NCBI RefSeq assembly: GCF_000024185.1
Contig: NC_013790.1
Span: 891,501-955,500 of the forward strand
Length of the DNA: 64,000 bases
Direction of reading: 5' to 3'
DNA from: Methanobrevibacter ruminantium M1
GTDB taxonomy: Archaea; Methanobacteriota; Methanobacteria; Methanobacteriales; Methanobacteriaceae
Numbering within the stretch: the stretch's first letter is position 1; every line of letters begins with the position of its first letter. A model generated the notes under the pieces. The model saw only the letters and a program-made list of their open reading frames with translations, was not told where the DNA came from and did no database searches. The position numbers were made by a program, and so were the translations under genes. This document shows, in pieces, positions 64,000 to 64,000 of the stretch.

Positions 64000-64000
64000 T

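Overview
The window looks like a low-GC methanogenic archaeon of the Methanobacteriales, most likely a Methanobrevibacter. The reasons are an A-type ATP synthase operon in the order H-I-K-E-C-F-A-B-D, archaeal housekeeping genes (DnaG primase, Gar1-TFB pair, aRF1, UMP kinase, XerA-type recombinase), a MurT/GatD-like pair as expected in pseudomurein-walled species, four large adhesin-like secreted proteins, and Shine-Dalgarno sequences of the GGAGG/GGTGAT type. There is one tRNA (Gln, UUG) and no rRNA, insertion sequence or CRISPR array. Spacers are very AT-rich and full of short tandem repeats.

Layout. 1-4251: the end of a DUF3100 membrane protein and a convergent beta-helix adhesin. 4555-11248: a metabolic stretch (MmgE/PrpD family, U32-peptidase-like barrel, class I fumarase alpha subunit, citryl-CoA lyase/citrate synthase fold, nitroreductase, two small membrane proteins). 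11824-21159: the ATP synthase operon. 21730-26081: an anchored adhesin, then an ExbB-like channel and a DUF2149 protein. 26222-33459: tRNA-Gln, MurT-GatD, an ATP-grasp enzyme, XerA and DnaG. 33460-35781: a 2.3 kb stretch without a conventional gene, but with two structured RNAs and a tiny hydrophobic ORF. 35782-46945: an RraA-like protein, Gar1, TFB, a glycosyltransferase fusion, transport and small conserved proteins, TatD and UMP kinase. 47339-56439: a 2.6 kDa-residue-scale (about 2575 aa) Ig-repeat adhesin with broken cassettes behind it. 56476-64000: a PAP2/dolichol-kinase-like fusion, an adhesin carrying a papain-like protease, aRF1, and a family of repeated terminator-like hairpins.

Two loci stand out as possible undescribed systems. 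First, the minus strand at about 35382-34850 encodes a 33-residue single-helix hydrophobic peptide with an ideal Shine-Dalgarno. That Shine-Dalgarno and its AUG pair with the mRNA's own 3' region. An overlapping upstream reading frame precedes it, and a neighbouring structured RNA can pair with it over 13 bases. Wobble pairs and GAAA tetraloops occur only on the minus strand, which makes it the likely RNA strand. The layout resembles a type I toxin-antitoxin locus (hok/mok/sok logic). Second, the giant adhesin lacks a membrane anchor and ends in a hydrophobic Gly-rich segment plus a variable tail. It is followed by a small two-helix ORF, a 5'-truncated copy of its C-terminal end with a different tail, a second small-ORF start, and a further broken fragment. 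This is the architecture of a polymorphic toxin-immunity locus with orphan cassettes.

A third theme is unusual translation starts. TFB has no ATG/GTG/TTG upstream of its zinc ribbon (ACG proposed), MurT probably starts at ATT, and the first adhesin may start at ATA. All three are inferred from Shine-Dalgarno spacing. All functional statements come from reading the sequence and from family knowledge; no database search was run.
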